Shown here: one piece after another, positions 47,049 to 59,385 of the stretch
Layout: the number at the start of each line of letters is the position of its first letter
Numbering within the stretch: position 1 is the stretch's first letter
Assembly (NCBI GenBank): GCA_039720395.1
Contig: CM077822.1
Span: 16,881,043-16,945,042 of the forward strand
Source of the DNA: Liquidambar formosana
Taxonomy: Eukaryota > Streptophyta > Magnoliopsida > Saxifragales > Altingiaceae
Length of the DNA: 64,000 bases
Direction: 5' to 3'
Position numbers and translations under genes: made by a program
Notes under the pieces: model-generated
Told to the model about the DNA's origin: nothing
The model's input: the letters and a program-made list of their open reading frames with translations, nothing else
Databases searched by the model: none

Positions 47049-49691
47049 TTAATGTAGACTCAAAGTAGTTGTCAGTCTGGTGCCTGGTGATGAAGGCCAA
47101 GATTATTGTTAAGCATGTTTAAACAAAGAGTTCATTGATGTGTAGACAAATAACATGAAGTCTTATGCCAGTCCTTGCAATTGAGGTTCCACTAATCTGA
47201 CAATACTCACCATGAGAAAGGTTTCATTTTAAATTTTAGAAATTTTAAAAATTTTGCTTGAGATTAATTGTCTATAGTGAGATATGAAAAATAAAACAAT
47301 CACATCTAAAAGGATAAATTGTTTTTGATCACATAAATAATTAATATAAATATTCGAATATATTTTATAAGGTAAAATGCAGAAAACCCCCCTCTATTAT
47401 TAGCCATTTTGTAAGATACCCCCCTTTAAAAAAAAACCCACCAAAAAACCCCCATATTGTCTAGGGTTGACAGTTGTCCCCTACCGTCTATCTGCCGTCA
47501 TGGAAAGTAACGGAATACCGTCACGAGACACACACATGATGTTGTTTGTTGATTTTAAGACAAAAATGCCCTTTGCCATAATGAAATAACATTTTTGCCC
47601 TTAATCATGTAATTAATCTAATTTGATTCTCTCTTTCTTCTTTACTGGCAAACCACACCAGCCATGGTTGCCACACCGGTGTACCAGATCAACCACAACA
47701 ATCTAGGAAAAAAAAAATTAAAAAAAAATAAAAAAGGGGAGGGGTGAAGGGGGAAAGAAGGAAAGAAAAAGAAAGAGAAAAAAAAGGATGGAAGAGGAAA
47801 GGAGAGTGAAAGAGAGGAGAGGGAAAAAAGATCTCCATCTCGATAAGATCATCGCCTATGGCACACCATTTTTTCAGGCAATGAAGCAAAAAAAAAAAAG
47901 AAAAAAAAAAAGAAGCCACTTCAAAGGCCACAAAGATCAAACCTAATCACGCGACACCATATTTGGGTTGGAGTTGGGGTTTGAATTGTAGATTTGAACC
48001 AGATGCGTATGTTTGTACCCCACCACAAATCACGCCGATAGAGAACAATGGCGAGACGGTGATGGTGCAACAGCGGAGGAGGTGACGGTGACAGCACAAC
48101 AGTGGAGGTCTTCTCCACCACAGTAGTTATTTTGCAGATTTGAATTGATAGTGGCTATTTTGCAGCAATAAGAATGGGTTGTTCCACCACAGTGGTTTGG
48201 GTTACAGTGATTTTGCAGTACATCTGAATCGTCGATCATAGTTTCGCCATGGAGAATATCACTGACGGTGGCTATTTTGCAGCACCAATGGTGGTTGATC
48301 AGTTGGTGTACACATGAACGGAGATGAATACATCAACCTGAATATAGTTCAGATCACCGAATCGAACCCCTATGAACGAATCCCCTTCTCTTATTAAAGC
48401 CAATGAGACCTCAGATCGATGGAAAGAAAACCCTTCTACTGTTCAAGAAAAATACCCTCAAACCACTGATGAAACCCTTTGTCGATGCTACGACCCTCTG
48501 CCCCTCTGCCCCTCTCTCAAATCTATTCACTCCATTGTAGTTGTTGTCTTCATGGCTTTTGCTTTCTCCTTTGCCTCTGCCACTTCATTGCAGCTGATGT
48601 TAGGATTCCTTCATCTCGCCATCCCTTGAGGTTGGCTTAATGGAGTTTCCATGAGGAAGAGGGGGAAGAGGAAAAGAAAAAGGAAAAAAAAACTGAATAA
48701 AGAGAAAACTGAGAGAGAATAGAGAAGGGAATAAAAAAAAAAAAAAAAAAAAAACCTGAATTCTTGATTTTCAGTCATCTTCCTTGGTGAATGTTTTGAT
48801 AGGGATGGAGTGCTTGAAAAAACCTGATTACCAAAACGCACTGTTTCTTGTGTAATATATATTTTTAAAAACATTTTTTAATAAATCAGATATTAATATT
48901 TTAATCAATTCTGTACAAGGGTAAAAAGACTTTTTGCTTCTACGTTAACGGTGTTCCCCCCTAAGACAGCATGGGGGGGTTTTTTGGTGGTTTTTTCTAT
49001 AGAGGGGGGTTGTAACGACCCAAAATGGGGGCCGTTAGTTAAGTAGTAAGAAAAATCAATTTTAAACCAATTTTGGTGGATGTTTAATAAAGATAATTAT
49101 TTTGAAAACCTTTTTAGAAAATCTGGCATAGTTCTGTCTGTAATAAGACATACCAAGTTATCGACTAATCAAAAACCTGTGGAAACACAATAATAATATT
49201 TCCAATTCATCCACACAATATTTCAAAAATAAATAATTTCACAGGCCATATCGTAGTCACATGGGTCTCATCCACATTTTCCGAATGAATGCATGCATGT
49301 TGATGTGCTCCCAAACCCTAGGTTAAGCTTAACTTTGAAAATATGACCTGTAAGAAAATTGTGGGGGTATGAGTTACACGCTCAGAAGGAAAACATTATT
49401 CCAAAATAACCCAAAGTTTTAAAACCATAGTTTATATATTTTTCAAAGAGCCTTGCAAAACCATTGATTGGTTTGCAATATAAATTTTTCAGTAAATAAA
49501 ACTGATACAGGTATACTGGAATAAACTGCGGAAGTTTAAATCATTTGATATCAACACCCCTTTTCTTTTTAAAAAGGTAAGAAATAACTCAAATTATTTG
49601 TAATCGAAATCATCATTTTACAAATGAATAAACTATCATTTTATTATATCATATCACGACCTTATAAGCCAATAATCATCACCTGCCATTT

Positions 49692-50292
49692 CTAGACCTC
49701 ATTAAAAGCCCACGGCCCATAGGTAGCTTGAAGCTCGAAGGAAAAAGCTTGGCCCGAGCCCAAAAAGGCCCGAGCCTAAGCCCAGCCCGAGTACCCTTGG
49801 GCTAGGCCTGCGCCTTTAGTTGAAGCTTGAAGCCCCGGCCCGAAGCCTGACACTGTAGCATTATATATAATTTTGAATATTTTCCAATTGTTCAGAGAAG
49901 TATCTTTTGGTGATCACTTCTCAAATTAATACCAATACAAAGGTGTTTCCTATTACCTTACAACAAATAGATAGTCAACTTAATACAAACTACTATAGTT
50001 CCCTGTTTTGGTATTATGATAGGAAGTGGTCACCAAACAGTAATTTTTCACTTTTTTTCTTTTGTTACAATATTACCAGTAGGTTAATTTTGCTTAGACC
50101 TAAGGCCCAAAGCCTGAGACCCGAAAAATCCTGAGCCCGTGGGCTGGGCCTTGGGCTTCATAATTTCTTTTATGGCCCGGCCCAGCCCAGCTTGATGAAT
50201 AGTGTAAGCTTGAAGAGCCCGGCCCGAGGCCCGGTCCAACTTGATAAAAAAATCCCAAGCTCGGCCCAACCCAACCCGATGCCGAGGCCTAG
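49692..50292. mobile_element. MITE with GGCCCGAGCCC subterminal repeats nested in the LTR
   Basis: Ends CTAGACCTC and, opposite strand, CTAGGCCTC; flanks TGCCATTT and CCATATTT are similar (8 bp, imperfect). Both subterminal regions are crowded with GGCCCG/CGGGCC and AAGCTTGAAG motifs in opposite orientation, while the centre is AT-rich. The layout resembles the hAT element at 12449-13400, with different repeats. Confidence 0.6.
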
Positions 50293-51300
50293 CCATATTT
50301 AGCAATCCATAACATCAGTCTTTCAAACTGATAAATCCTCCTCAGGCTATGTGGGGCCCTCGCGCGTGGAAATAAGAGGAAACATTATGGATCCCTACCT
50401 GAGTCTAGAAAGTAACCTCATTCTGAGGAAACACTATAGATCCCTATTTGGGTCCAGAAAGTAATCTCAATTCGGGCATGTAGCCCAGGACTAAAGGATA
50501 GGAAGACACAACATGACGTCCTGTTCCTTTGAGACCATAGTAATCCTGTCTCTAGTAGCCCTTATCACCACATCCATATCATCACCAATTGTCTGTTCAT
50601 TTATTAATTCCATAATTTCCATATAAACCAGATAATTATATATATAAATTTTCCAAAAAAATCGTATAACAGGTGGGTTCATATAAATCATAATAAATAA
50701 CCCTCATAAATCATTTCCAAACCATTTCCAAATGAATGATTTCAAAAACAACATTTTTATAACAAAATGATGTAGAAATCAAACCCTAGGTTTTCCACAA
50801 TTAGTCAAACCTAGCAATTATATACCCCATGCATGATATTTATGCAAAAACGACCAAATACATGTAAATCTACATGATTGATATCCAAACCCCCATGTAT
50901 CAAGGGTTTAAGATGAGAAAATGTCCCCTACCTCAAAGATGAGTGAAGAAAACACAAAACCACCACCATAGACATGTAGATTGGGCTTAGGATGCACATG
51001 CAAGCTCCCCAAAGCAAGTCCTAGCTTCCAAATTCCATGATTGATGAAAAGAATGGAGATTTCAACTCCAAAATGCAACCAAACCTCACAAATACCATGA
51101 ATAAACACAAAAATGTAAAGATATGATGACTCAATCCTAAAAGGAATGCAAACCCTAACTTTATACACGAGAAAATACCTCTCAAACTTGAAATAGAGGC
51201 TAGCCATGAGTGAATCCAAGTTAGAAATGAGAAGATTCAAGACCAAAATGAATGAAATCCATGGAAAAATGGAAGGGAAACCCTTCTCTCTCCAAGCTAT

Positions 51301-54072
51301 TGTGGACCCCAGAAAATGGCCCACTTGTGGTTGAAAAGGGAGTCGCCACCTCAGTTTTTAAGTAAATAAGGAAAACCCTAAAAATGTTTTATTTCCAAAA
51401 CAAAAAGTGACCATGTTTAAAAATGGAAAGGCAAAAAGTCTTTTGAAAACCAAAGATTGTGAATTTGGAAGCTAAGTTACGATATGGGAAGGTTCTAGGC
51501 AAAGCCTATAGGCACCCATATCGCCCTAATCGGTCTCTTAATTTAATTGGGCAAAATCGAAGTCTTAAACATGCAAGAATCAACAATTATCGTCACAAGA
51601 CAGCATGCATATCATCATTCCATCCATCCACACAAGCAAATAAATAAAAAAAAGAAAGGAAAGAAAGAGAAAGAAAGAAACTTAGGATACTTAGTATCCT
51701 AGGGCGGACTTGAACATCAAAGAGCGCCCACATACCTTGTATTGAACGTACAAGGATCAAAATCCATGTAGTTCGTTAAGAATAGGATTATAACCTAATA
51801 ATAACTTATGGTAAAACCTAAGTTTCCTTTCAAGAAAATATGGGAAGTTTCCAAAGATAAATGATTCTAAAAAATAGACTTTAGAAAATATATATGGGAT
51901 TTCAATGAAAGATAGAAGCTTTTTAGAAAATGACATTTTTTTTAAGGAAGGAAAACCTAAAAGATTTACCATATCTCTTTATTAGAAAATAACCTAAGGA
52001 GGGTGAAGGGAAAGAATAAGGAAGAAAAAGGTACTTTCTATATTTACTTACCATTTGCAATGTGTTCTCCAAGCAATAGCCAAAAATGCCAAATAACCAC
52101 CCTATTTCAATAGAGCAATTACCATGCCCACAAGCACCCTTACACGTACTAAAAAACAATACCATATTAACAATAGAGAAATTTGGGCAAAAACTATTAA
52201 GACTCTAAATTATACCAATAATCATGCCAAAAACAAAAATCAAGGAACAATAAAACCCTAATATGTTCCTACATGCAATGACCTAGCCTACATGCATAAG
52301 AAACTAGAAAAACATGTAAAAAAAATCTTATACTATCATGGAAACATCATGTGACAACTAAAAATATGCAAAAAATAAACTAAAAGAAAGAACTTTATGA
52401 AAAACAAACCCTAAACATGAATAAAAAAGATAATTATCCCTAGAAAGGATAACTTCTCCAAAACCCTAGAAAATCCACTACATGAATACAAATCCTAACA
52501 TGATTCTACCATGAATGACATATATTAATTGACTATGAGGAAGGAAAACTCAAATAATTAAACTAAACATGCTACATGCAACATTTATAACTTAATAAGG
52601 ATGATGTACCAAACCCTAAACTAAGGATTATGCACACTAACCCATGAATAAATTCTAAAACATGCATATTAATTCATGAACAATCTTAATATTATGCATA
52701 TGATATCATGAAAGCATCAAACTTTAATAATGATCATAACAATAGCATGCATTAGAACTTACATAAGAGAGAAACCCTAATTTTCTAGATTTTAGGGTTG
52801 GGAACTTTACCTTTTGTAGAACCTCTTCTTGATGTAGAGAACTTTTCCTCTTCCTTTCCTAGGGTTAGTGGAACCCTCCTTGCACTTCTCTCTCTCACAG
52901 AAAACTCTTTCTTTTGGGGTTTAGGTCCCTAGTGCCTTAGTTGCCTCCTTAGGGCTGAACATAGTTAGGTATTTAAAGGGATCAGCTCTCATAAATCAAT
53001 GGACAAGATTAAAACCCTAAATAATGATCCAAGGCCTATTAGAGACTCTTTTGGGGCTCAAGTTACTCAAATAGGGCTAAAAATATGATAGAAAGGCGAT
53101 TGAAGGCAGAAAAATCCGTCAACATAGGAAAGAGATAAAAAAACCCTAAAAAATGACAAAGTCCCCCGACTAATCACCCAAGGCTAGGCGACTAGTCGCC
53201 TGGGCTTGGGTGGCTGACCATCTGGGCTAGGCGGTTAGCCGCCCAGCCTCAAGTGGTCACCCGAGCGTGTCGTCAGCAATTGCCATTTTCACACTCTTTT
53301 GCTTTCTAAAAGTGTTTCGAAGGTCAAACGAAGTCCGATTTTGACAAAAAGAAAGCCAAGACGACCGTGCTTTGAAAAGGAACACATTTTTAAACATTAA
53401 AAATCCTTAAGCATGGGTGCATGGTTAGGTTTTACAAAGGCAGCTAACCGCTATGCACCACTGTCGCAAATTTTAGGTATGCATACAGGGTTGCACCAAA
53501 TGCTTTCCAAATCAAAATCTAACCTTCTAAAACATATTTTGGAATGAAATTAAGACTAATTAAAGCCTAATGGAGGGGAATTGAGTGAAAATCATGAGCC
53601 GATTTGAGCGAACCAAAAAAGGGTCTTTTAGCCAACTTGAACTATTATGAGCCAGATTAATCCTAAACCATTAATTCATCAAATTGAACCTATAAATACC
53701 TCCTATGTATCGATATGAACTCCAATTGACAACTTAGAGATCATTTCAAGGTCAAATAGAAAAGATATGACTTAAATGACAATAATGCCCTTCAAGTCAC
53801 AAAAGCTCTGATTGATTATTGAGATCAACTCCAAATCAAACCAAAATTCATCGACATACTCCTCAACACAATAAAAAATCAATTCAAAAGAAAAGACTCA
53901 AAAAGAAAACAAAAACATGCATATGATAATAGCCTCTTACAAAAGGGATAAAAGGGCAAAAAGTGTCAACTTGAGCTTAAAGGCCCAATTTCCATTCTAA
54001 ACCCTAACAAAATGCTCATGTGAACCTCAAAATAATAACCCTCATAATGTGAGTAAAAAATGGGGTGTGACA
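51301..54072. mobile_element. Second LTR-type element nested in the first
   Basis: It starts TGTGGACCCCAG and ends GGGGTGTGACA, i.e. TG...CA with short inverted tips. The flanks GCTAT (51296-51300) and GCCGT (54073-54077) are 3/5 identical, compatible with an aged 5-bp duplication. Length 2772 bp without recognisable protein frames. It includes a GC-rich block (about 53165-53275) with palindromes such as AGGCGACTAGTCGCCT. Confidence 0.6.
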
Positions 54073-54967
54073 GCCGTCCCTCTCTTTCTCTCTCTCTAGC
54101 TCTTCCCCCTTCCTCTCACTCTAAAATGTCGAGAATAGGTGAAATGGGTCGGGGTTTGGGTGTTTTAAACACCCTAGGGGCACATGTGTCATTTCAGCTC
54201 AAAGCTGAAATAAGAGGTACTACCCAATTCAGTTGACTCAATTGTCCATTCAGTCGACTGAAATGAAGATTCAGTCGACTAAAAATCACAGAATTGCTAC
54301 TTCTAACTTCTGTGTAATTCAGTCGACTCAAACAGACATAATACACAACATTACCTTATTTTCATTCAAAACATTTAAGTACATGTTTTTATTCTCCATT
54401 TAATTTAAGTTATTTAATGAAAATAAGCAAACAACCCCCATTTGAATCCAAATAAAATATCAGAAAAATCAAATTCCAAGTATATCAAAATCTAATTTTC
54501 ATGTTTTAGTACAAAATCCGTCTCCCAACAAATTTTTCTAAAACAATCATATAAGGAACCTAATCCAAATATGCTAATAAAATCTCATAAAATCACAGAA
54601 GTCTTATAATATTATAAACTTCTGTTACCGTAAAAAATTATCTTTAAAACTGAAGATTTACAAAAATTCAATTTTTCTCCACATTTAAGCAAATTTCAGC
54701 AGCTTAAACCCCAAAGCTGCAAATAAGGCTAAACACACACTTAAGACACTTGATGTATAAAAACAAGCATCAAATCACATATAACATCATATTACCATAC
54801 ACATGGATTACCCATATATGAGGTCATCCAACAAATCAAGAGATTAATTGTGCTAATCATGCATTAAGCCGCAATAATTCTTATTAAGAAAAGATGTCCT
54901 CACAGGGGTATCCTGCAAAATGGCTAATGATAGAGAAGGGTTTTCTGCATTTTACCCTATTTTATAA

Positions 54968-55385
54968 GGTAAATTACATGAAACCCCCTGAATTATAGGT
55001 CTATTTTCACAGAACCCCCCTATACTTTAAAACTAAATAAATAACCCTTTGAACTATCAAATTGTTACGTTCTGTCCCTCTGTTTTGTTTTTTTTTTTTT
55101 TGTTTTTTTTATTAGAAAATCTAATGCAAATAGATCATTTAAGCTTCAAGCGATGCCATTAAATGGATTTAATGTATAAACTAGACTTTTACAATTAATT
55201 TAGGAATTAAATTGAATTGATAAAATCAAATAAGTCATAATCTTGATGATAATTTAATAAAGATATGCATTAAATTCAAAAAAAGGGGCAAAGTGTAACA
55301 AGTTGAGAGTTTAAGTGTTATTAGAGTACATGGAGGTTTTGTGAAAATTTACCTATAATTTAGGAGGGTTTTGTGTAATTTATCC
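54968..55385. mobile_element. Mutator-like MITE adjoining the nested stack
   Basis: Left GGTAAATTACATGAAACCCC pairs with right (opposite strand) GGATAAATTACACAAAACCC, and the pairing continues through AATTATAGGT and TTTTCACA. Its left target sequence is the same TATTTTATAA that flanks the larger element, and TATTTTTATA follows on the right. Non-coding. Confidence 0.8.
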
Positions 55386-57479
55386 TATTTTTATATATCC
55401 AAAGATATAAACAAAGTACCCTTTCTAGGATTCTACTTAAATTGAATTGTTCTTCTATTATAAATTGAATTTTATAAAAATGTTGAAGAAAATCGTTTTT
55501 TTTTTTTTTAACATCTATGATAAATGGTATAGATATTTATATATATTTGTATGTATATATATGAACTAGTAACTTGGTGGCCATACGACATAGTTAGTAA
55601 AATACAGTACGGGAGAATATGGGATGGCATACATACGGAGTATAATTTTTTTTCTTTTTTTGTTTTTGACAAAAAAACGATAAAAAATTTGGCGTAAAAA
55701 AACAAAAACAGAAATATTACGGATACGAGCATATCCGGGTATAATACAAATTTTATTTAAAAATTTGGGACCAAAAATACGTGAATATTTTACGTTATTT
55801 CATTTAGCATATCACTATTTTTATATTGTTTTATTTAAATATTCATAAAATATTGTTCAAAAATCAATCACGTATAAAATAATAATCAATTTTATCATTT
55901 TATTTTGTTTTGTTTTTTGTACATTTGCACAGAAAGGAGCAGAAATTTGGCTAAGATGACTAAAAATTAATAAGTATGTAAGTGTTGATCTATATTTCTA
56001 TTCTCCAAATTATTTTATAGTTTTTGTCCTAAAATCATATGAAACGTAGTCTGTATAGCAAAAGAGTAGATACAATCGTACAATTTTTAACAAACCCAAA
56101 AAAAATTATATAAAGAGATATGAAATCACAATAGAAAAATTATAAATTAGATATTGATTTAACAAAATAAATATAAGAATCAAGTTATTTTAAATATTGA
56201 CAGTAGTATTGTTGATGATTATAGTACAAGTCGACTCGTTGACAATACAATTAAAAGTATTTTAGCACAAGTATAATACAAAATACGTCAAATACGTGAA
56301 CTATACATTTGCTGTAAAAAAAACGAGTATTTTTAGTTATGTTTGAACTTTATATGACAAACAGGTGTTTTTTTTATATATAAAATATGCACGTACGTGT
56401 ATTATAGGGGTATAATACAAGTATTTACTAACTAGGCCATACGACACACATTTATAAGGTATAACTCTCAAAGTATTGTAGTGATACTAATCACATCAAC
56501 ACGTGTTGACCAGAAAATCATTATAGCTATAGATATGTGAGTTAAGGCATTAACTTCACAAATCTATACTTATATTGTAATCAAATATATTTAAAATAAT
56601 ATTTTTTTAATCATCAAGCGGTTGTGGAGTGATTGACCTAAAGATTAGCCTTTTATAGCCTTTATTTTATTTTTTGCCAAAAAGTCTACTTAAACGATTG
56701 ATTTTGGAAAAACTTTCTTATGAAAAGTAGTTCAAAATGATGTTTTCTAGTGGATAGCATGACCGATTTTTGTAAAAACATCTTATTTTTTGCATAAAAT
56801 CTTAAAAACCAAAACAAAATGGAGGGTTTAATAAAAAATGGGATTGTAATAGCCGTTCCCTTTTGGATTATAGCCATTTAGAATGTGAAGTTGGGTTGAT
56901 AACTTGATACCTTTGTTTGATCTAGGCCGGTTTAGGAAAAAAACGTTTTTCTTTTTTTTTTTGGGTGGGGCCTGAGTATAAGGTTTGACCTAAGTAGAAC
57001 CCTCAATTTTATCAAAATTTGGGGCCTAAAGCAGTTGCTTTGCTTGCCTACTTTCAGGGCCAGCCTTGACATCATGTGCCTTAGTGGGCATGCTCACTTG
57101 TGGGATGAATAGCTTCGCTCCTTATGCATTTAGTGGGTGACAACACCAAATCCTAGCTATTACATGGGTTGCAACTAAACTTCACACCAAAGGCTTTCCA
57201 TTTCCACTGTTTTACCTTTGGCAAGGCATGTATAATATGTACATCAATTGTCTAAATCTCTAAAAAATTTTACTGTCGTTAGTGATGTAAATATGTTATG
57301 GACAACCTAATAAAATTTTTTAATTTTCTTTCAAAACTTATCCAAAAATAGCGCGCGCTCTTCATCTTTTCATTGTCATTTCAAAATTAAAATGAAAATA
57401 AAAAGGTTTTAATTCTAAGTCATTATAGTCGTAGGCTTTCTCCAAAATCAATCCCTTTGATTCAATCTATTAATTCCTA
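55386..57479. other. Intergenic, no gene recognised
   Basis: Very AT-rich. Phrases such as ATACGTGAATATTTTACG, TACGTCAAATACGTGAAC and AATACGG recur irregularly (55575-56410). No coding signal. Confidence 0.55.
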
Positions 57480-58765
57480 GAGGTCCGCCCAAAAAATTGA
57501 AAAGAAAAAGAAAAAACCTATTTTATATATGGACTGATTCAATTTTAATAGATGTTTTTCTACACATGTTTGCATTATTTTATTATGCTCACTGTGCACA
57601 AATGTATATGACACTCACAAATGTATTTTCTCCTTGTATGGCCTTCTATACTTTTTGACGTCACATTTTACAGCTTCAAGACATTTCTCCTACTTGATTA
57701 GTGTTTATTTGGGACATTGCACGAGAAGGAAAGAGGCCAAAAGGGCAACCATACTGCAATTCTTGAGTATGGCTTTCATCTCAAGGTTTATCACATTGTT
57801 CGTGGATACAAGGATATTTTTTCCTTTCCAAATATACTAGCTCTCTCATCTCTTTGTGACTCTTTGTCTACCCCAGAATTTTGTTATCAATAACATCACA
57901 GTGGGATATGTAATTGCATTTTTCATAAGTACTTCAACTATGTATTGGACTAATTTTTTGGAGGCCAAAAGAATTTCCATCTTCTCTTTGCATATATTCG
58001 ATATCTATGAGCAACGATACAATGTTTTCTAAGTCACGTTTGATGAAAAGGGTTATAACAATCGTAACTCAAAGATGTACATGGCACCTATTTAGCATCC
58101 TTTGACGGTCTATGATCTGCCTTAATAGTTGTCGCACTGGTTTATATTGAAGAAACAAGTGCGGCAATTGTTGAAGCAAATCCTATACTACAAGAGTATG
58201 CAAAAAGGCACTTATGTCCATCTTGGAGTGACGATGTTATAACACTTTTACCGAACGTGACTCAAAAAATAGTGTACCATCTCTCATGGATATCGAATGT
58301 ATCTAAAAAGAAAATGGAGGATCTCTTGGCCTCAAAACAATTAATCCAATATGCAACTAAAGTAATCATGTAACATGCAATTACAAATTCCCCCATGATG
58401 TTAATGACATAAAAGGGTGGGGTGGCCAAAGTTAAAAAAAAGATAAGAAAGTGAATTTCGAAAGGAAGAAATATCCTTATATTTGCGAGCAATGTCATAG
58501 GCAAAGATTAAGGCGCGCTATACTAAAAAATTGCATTATGGTTAGGTGCCCTTTGGGCCTCTATTCCATCTTATGCAATGTCTCAAACAGAAAATAATCA
58601 AGAAGCAATGTCTTGAGCTTTAAACTATGACATCAAAGAGGGTTGTGCACACTAAGCATAATAAAATAATATAAATGTGTATGGAAAATCCATTAAAATT
58701 GAATAAGTCCATAAAAATTTAAAATATAACGTAGTTTTCTTTTTTCTTTTCAATTTTTGGGCAAC
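57480..58765. repeat. Long imperfect palindrome, about 1.28 kb
   Basis: The left arm (about 57480-58138) and right arm (about 58152-58765) are inverted copies around a roughly 12-nt loop near 58145. Matches read from outside in: CCCAAAAAATTGAAAAGAAA; GATTCAATTTTAAT; ATTTTATTATGC; TTGGGACATTGCA; ATACAAGGATATTTTTTCCT; GATATGTAATTGCAT; GAGGCCAAAAG; TTCGATATCTATGAG; GTTGTCGCACTGG. Each has a close reverse-complement partner in the right arm. Each arm gives a similar hydrophobic translation (left 57634-58030, right 58504-58262), which explains both frames. The left arm has an extra insertion near 57600-57640. It could be a foldback transposon or an inverted duplication of a gene fragment. Confidence 0.85.
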
Positions 58766-58782
58766 CACAAAGCCATAACTAA

Positions 58783-59378
58783 TAGGGTTGCAAACGAGTT
58801 GAGTTGAGGTAAGATTTGAAGTATTCAAGCTAAGTTCGTTAAAAAGTTTGTTTGTTTACCATCGAATCAAGCTTTTAATGAGCCTAAACTATTATGTTCA
58901 AGCTTGGTTTATTAAAAAACTTATTCGTTTACTCTCAAGCCACGCTTTTAACGAGCCTAATTTATTGTGATTGCACTTAGCTCAGGAGAAAAGTAGAGAA
59001 GCTCGTGTTCAAGCTCAAACTCAGTATGGGCTTGATTTTAAGCTAGTCTTGTGCTTGTTAAAGTGGTTTTACATCTATAATTTGTAACCTTTAAGTCTAA
59101 TGAGAAATATTTATGAACCAATAACTTGTCTTAATTTTATTTATCATTATTTTTTTAAATAGTCAAATTGATTTACTTAACAAGCTCTTTATTGAGTTCT
59201 TAACAAGCTTGTTTGCAAGTCTAAACGAGCCGAACTTTATAAGTCTACTTAAGATTGGCTTGTTTACTAAATGAGCCTAAACTTTAGGCTTGTTTACTAA
59301 TCAACCTAATTCTAGTCGAACACTTATCGAGCTTTCTCATGAGAAGTTAATGAGCGGCTCAACTCATTTGTAACCCTA
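58783..59378. mobile_element. hAT-like MITE with GAGCC/AACGAGCC repeats
   Basis: Ends TAGGGTTGCAAACGAGTTGAG and, opposite strand, TAGGGTTACAAATGAGTTGAG (compared in blocks under 20 nt). AGCCATAA lies just left (58771-58778) and AGCCACAA just right (59378-59385), an imperfect 8-bp duplication with a few bases between it and the left TIR. Internal AACGAGCCTAA and AAGCTTGTTTG motifs recur. Confidence 0.7.
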
Positions 59379-59385
59379 GCCACAA

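Larger units (their letters stand above)
49011..54904. mobile_element. LTR-type element (probable large solo LTR), itself interrupted
   Basis: It begins TGTAACGACCC and ends CTCACA, with perfect 5-bp direct repeats GGGGT outside (49006-49010 and 54905-54909). No gag-pol frames are visible. After removing the nested elements about 2.5 kb remain, so a large solo LTR (Ty3/gypsy-like start) is the simplest reading. A non-autonomous LARD is the alternative. Confidence 0.7.
47371..54957. mobile_element. Mutator-like element hosting nested insertions
   Basis: The ends are GGTAAAATGCAGAAAACCCC and, opposite strand, GGGTAAAATGCAGAAAACCC. Perfect 10-bp direct repeats TATTTTATAA lie outside (47361-47370 and 54958-54967). 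Inner TIR text (ATTAGCCATTTTG, GGATACCCC) is also conserved. A large insertion (49011-54904) separates the right tip from the body. The body (47640-48880) has purine-rich and GC-richer stretches resembling captured UTR/coding DNA and a frame at 48372-48629 with no recognisable domain. Confidence 0.8.

Noticed and set aside
47689..48239. Several minus-strand frames in the Mutator-like element
   Set aside because: The first is poly-A/GA-tract translation (FFFSFFFLL) and the others have no domain and conflict with one another.
49011..54904. Autonomous LTR retrotransposon with gag-pol
   Set aside because: No protease, reverse transcriptase, RNase H or integrase motifs were seen in any frame; a solo LTR or LARD fits better.
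57634..58504. Two separate small membrane-like ORFs, one on each strand
   Set aside because: They are the two arms of one palindrome, with matching translations, so they are not independent genes.
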